26,750 nucleotides of DNA, from positions 1 to 26,750 of the forward strand of contig JABXJT010000064.1 in assembly GCA_013375455.1 (NCBI GenBank), given 5' to 3'. Below, in pieces: positions 24,743 to 26,750 of the stretch. Source of the stretch: Candidatus Helarchaeota archaeon. Its GTDB lineage: Archaea > Asgardarchaeota > Lokiarchaeia > Helarchaeales > HEL-GB-A. A model generated the notes under the pieces. The model had not been told where the DNA came from. It made no database searches and saw nothing but the letters and a program-made list of their open reading frames with translations. The translations under genes and the position numbers were made by a program. How positions within the stretch are numbered: the first letter of the stretch is position 1; each line of letters opens with the position of its first letter.

Positions 24743-25548
24743 AGTTCTATGGAATTCAACGCTAAATTTTCTTCTTGTTTAAAATATTTCCAAAAATAGG
24801 GGAATGCAATTAAAGTGCATACTAGAAAAATTAAACTATAACCATCTGCTCCCGTAGGAAGCCCTAAGAAAGGTGATAACCAGAAAAACCAGAAGGGCCA
24901 AGCAATAAAAATTATCCAGAACATTAACAGTAATGAACTGGTTGCTAATATCGATCTTTTTAAATTGATTTTAAAATTCCAGCGAACCATGCTTGGCGTG
25001 CGAATTATTAATAAAACATACATAAAAATTATTCCCGCAGATAACCCCACGAGCTTATCATAAAAGAGAGAATGCCATGGATTTAAAGGGTTCCACTCTC
25101 CCCAAATTCCAAAATCAAAGACGAAAGGAAGGCCTAGGATTTTATTAAAAAAAAGATCAAAAAATGGGATGACTAGATGAAATGTATTTGCGTAAAATAT
25201 GTAATTAACAAGAGGTCTAAAATTTCCCTTTCCACCGAGTCCGCGTGCAGAAAGTGTCAGAAGAACTGAAGCAAAGACAGTTATAAAAAAGGGAAAGATA
25301 ATCATATTCATAAAAATTTCACGGGTTAATTGAAAAAATCCAACGACTATTTGAAATGCAACCTGAAGAAGCACTCTTACTGAGCCAACAATTGCACCAT
25401 AGACAAAAATAAACCATAAACGGAATTTTTTATTCAGGACTTCATCTCTATTTCTATTTAAAACATAAAGTCCAAGCCCATCAGTAGTCGTTTGAATGAT
25501 CTGCGTAAAAAAATTACGAACCTTTTTCCAACTCATGGCAAATTCCAT
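24730..25548 (-). CDS. YIP1-family-like integral membrane protein
   Basis: The protein has 272 residues and about six membrane segments; the ATG at 25548 is used, and an in-frame ATG at 25536 (MSWKKVRNF) is equally plausible. After an amphipathic start and a LYVLNRNRDEVL segment come helices of the YIP1 type, with the typical ARGLGGKGNFRPLVNYIFYA loop before the third helix and a GLPFVFDFG turn after it. YIP1 proteins in eukaryotes act in vesicle membrane traffic; archaeal members have no settled role. Its stop lies inside the end of the convergent gene on the plus strand, with a 13-base tail-to-tail overlap. It resembles the N-terminal half of that convergent neighbour, so the two may be related by duplication. 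The upstream AT-rich ATAAACTATA near 25571 could be its TATA box, giving an almost leaderless transcript. Confidence 0.8.
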   Translation of the reverse strand: MEFAMSWKKVRNFFTQIIQTTTDGLGLYVLNRNRDEVLNKKFRLWFIFVYGAIVGSVRVLLQVAFQIVVGFFQLTREIFMNMIIFPFFITVFASVLLTLSARGLGGKGNFRPLVNYIFYANTFHLVIPFFDLFFNKILGLPFVFDFGIWGEWNPLNPWHSLFYDKLVGLSAGIIFMYVLLIIRTPSMVRWNFKINLKRSILATSSLLLMFWIIFIAWPFWFFWLSPFLGLPTGADGYSLIFLVCTLIAFPYFWKYFKQEENLALNSIELQGG

Positions 25549-25652
25549 TGCAATTGTTAAAATTTTCTATTATAGTTTATCTTCTATTTCTTTGAACTGA
25601 ATTCTAACTTGTCTATCAAAATTCTTATGATTATACTTTAATAGAAAGTGTC

Positions 25653-25660
25653 TTTAAATA
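25653..25660 (+). promoter_or_regulatory. Candidate TATA box for the second UbiA gene
   Basis: TTTAAATA is preceded by the purine-rich AGAAAG, a plausible BRE. A start site near 25682 would give a leader of about 27 bases containing the AGGTGG ribosome site. It lies in the 160-base divergent spacer 25549-25708, which holds no other clear feature. Confidence 0.4.
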
Positions 25661-25697
25661 TTAATATCAAGAAATTAGGGCTTAAATTAATCTTTTT

Positions 25698-25703
25698 AGG
25701 TGG
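25698..25703 (+). promoter_or_regulatory. Ribosome binding site AGGTGG that favours a TTG start
   Basis: AGGTGG sits five bases before TTG at 25709. The alternative GTG start at 25700 lies inside this element and would have no ribosome site of its own, so the TTG is preferred. Confidence 0.4.
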
Positions 25704-25708
25704 TAAGG

Positions 25709-26554
25709 TTGAGTAGAATTATTGAGTGGTTAAAGACGTATCGCGAATTTATCAGAGTTGGACCGTTTTTTGTTCTAAATTTAATGCTTGTTCTATCGGC
25801 ATTACTGGGTGGGCTCAATCTCTCGATATCTTTAATGCCACTCATTCTTTCTATGATTTCACTTTCTCTAGCATGGAATTTTGGGGTAATAGTTAATGAT
25901 TATTATGACATGGAAATTGATAGAATCAATTACCCGAATCGCCCTGTTGTCCGAGGCGCATTAACCTCTACACAATTAAAACTCTTAGCTATTTCCCATA
26001 TCATAATCAGTTTGATCATAGCTATTTTGGTGGATATTTTTACCTTAATTTATATCTCTAGCATAATTGTAATTCTATTTCTTTATTCGGTTCCGTTGGT
26101 ACGAATAAAAAAGACCATTTTCGCCACTGGTGTTATTGGATTTATCTGTGGTATGGCAATTTTAATTGGAGGGAGTGTTAGTTCCTATTCTGCTGAAAAT
26201 CTATATATGGCCCTCTGGGTCACAATCGGGATATCCTTGCTGGGACCCATTAAAGACTTCAAAGATATTGAAGGTGATAAAGCCGAAGGTATGAAAACCC
26301 TTCCGATATTATTTGGGATTAAAAAAGCTACCTATATCCTTATGGGTTTCGCGACTTTTTCAGTCATATTAGGTATAACAATTCTTGAATTTCTTCTACA
26401 AAAACCCATTCTGGCTTCTATTTTAGTAATAATTTTAGGAATAGCCACAATTATTTTATTAGAATTAAATTTAAAAGAAAAAATTGACCCTCGAAGGGCT
26501 CACAACATTACATTCATACTCCTCTCATTCTGCTTGCTTTCATTCTTTCTCTAA
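25709..26554 (+). CDS. UbiA-family membrane prenyltransferase (copy 2)
   Basis: The protein has 281 residues from the TTG at 25709 (284 from GTG at 25700). About nine hydrophobic segments are present. The first Asp-rich motif is intact, N63-D64-YY-D67-MEI-D71, followed by RINYPNRPVVRG, and the second reads KDFKD186-IEG-D190-KAEG and then TLPILFG. These are full active-site motifs for Mg-dependent prenyl transfer. The motif set fits archaeal digeranylgeranylglyceryl phosphate synthase as well as quinone-type enzymes, and no symbol is assigned. It differs clearly from copy 1, which has Ala at the second position of the first motif, so the two are old paralogues rather than a recent duplication. 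The last 23 bases of the gene lie inside the 77-base repeat that recurs at the window end. Confidence 0.87.
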   Translation: MSRIIEWLKTYREFIRVGPFFVLNLMLVLSALLGGLNLSISLMPLILSMISLSLAWNFGVIVNDYYDMEIDRINYPNRPVVRGALTSTQLKLLAISHIIISLIIAILVDIFTLIYISSIIVILFLYSVPLVRIKKTIFATGVIGFICGMAILIGGSVSSYSAENLYMALWVTIGISLLGPIKDFKDIEGDKAEGMKTLPILFGIKKATYILMGFATFSVILGITILEFLLQKPILASILVIILGIATIILLELNLKEKIDPRRAHNITFILLSFCLLSFFL

Positions 26555-26608
26555 TTTATTAATTTTCAACAACAAATCTCGATAGATTAATAAGGATAAC
26601 GGTCGTTC
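26532..26608 (+). repeat. 77-base exact direct repeat, copy 1
   Basis: This copy covers the last 23 bases of the second UbiA gene and 54 bases beyond it. An identical copy lies 142 bases downstream and ends at the last base of the window. The bases just before the two copies differ (T and A). Confidence 0.95.
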
Positions 26609-26673
26609 ATACTAGAATTATGAGTATCTGGACGGAGAACTTCATAGTAGACGCCTTCTCTATTTGTTTTTCA

Positions 26674-26750
26674 GCTTGCTTTCATTCTTTCTCTAATTTA
26701 TTAATTTTCAACAACAAATCTCGATAGATTAATAAGGATAACGGTCGTTC
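26674..26750 (+). repeat. 77-base exact direct repeat, copy 2, ending at the window edge
   Basis: All 77 bases match 26532-26608, including a fragment of the end of the UbiA gene. Because it ends exactly at the window edge and 77 is a common assembler k-mer size, an unresolved graph end is more likely than a real tandem duplication. The 65 bases between the copies (26609-26673) hold no recognisable feature. Confidence 0.9.

Noticed and set aside
26555..26750. A mobile-element end or attachment site at the right edge
   Set aside because: The only repeat is the 77-base copy of local DNA including the UbiA gene end; no terminal inverted repeats, integrase or tRNA are present.

Overview
The window reads as one contig from an archaeon. 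The evidence is a geranylgeranyl-reductase-like flavoprotein beside UbiA prenyltransferases, archaeal-type TATA elements and poly-T stop signals, GGAGG-type ribosome sites, and secreted proteins dense in N-x-S/T sequons. Giant surface proteins together with YIP1-like membrane proteins would suit an Asgard (Promethearchaeota) lineage. That placement is an inference; no rRNA or ribosomal marker is present. Eight protein genes fill nearly the whole window. No tRNA, rRNA, CRISPR array or transposase was seen.

Left part (1-19618, minus strand): three giant surface-protein genes in a row, transcribed leftwards. First in transcription order is a 1,936-residue protein. It has a signal or anchor, a large beta-rich exterior, one C-terminal membrane helix and a proline-rich cytosolic tail. 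Next is a 2,983-residue exported protein built of repeated beta units separated by ten Gly/Asp-rich linkers; parts resemble LEA2/DUF3712-type beta domains. Last is a protein of at least 1,479 residues, cut off by the left edge. It has cell-wall-binding-2-like repeats and a region that looks like a gingipain (C25) core without the expected His and Cys. Two of the three genes end in a poly-T run 20-30 bases past the stop, so they may be separate transcripts. Together they could be part of a cell-surface layer or adhesion apparatus.

Middle (19768-21147, minus): a membrane-anchored, glycosylation-site-rich alpha/alpha-barrel protein resembling the AGE/six-hairpin superfamily. It is divergent from the next block across a 123-base spacer holding a palindromic TATA box and a 13-base inverted repeat.

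Right part (21271-26554): a lipid/membrane block. It holds a geranylgeranyl-reductase-like flavoprotein, a UbiA prenyltransferase, a membrane protein that appears to fuse a YIP1-like half to a degenerate half-UbiA domain, a convergent stand-alone YIP1-like gene, and a second UbiA gene. The two UbiA genes retain both Asp-rich motifs and probably act on isoprenoid lipids or quinones. The YIP1/half-UbiA fusion is the most unusual gene seen.

The right end carries a 77-base exact direct repeat whose second copy stops at the last base of the window. This looks like an assembly-graph end rather than biology.
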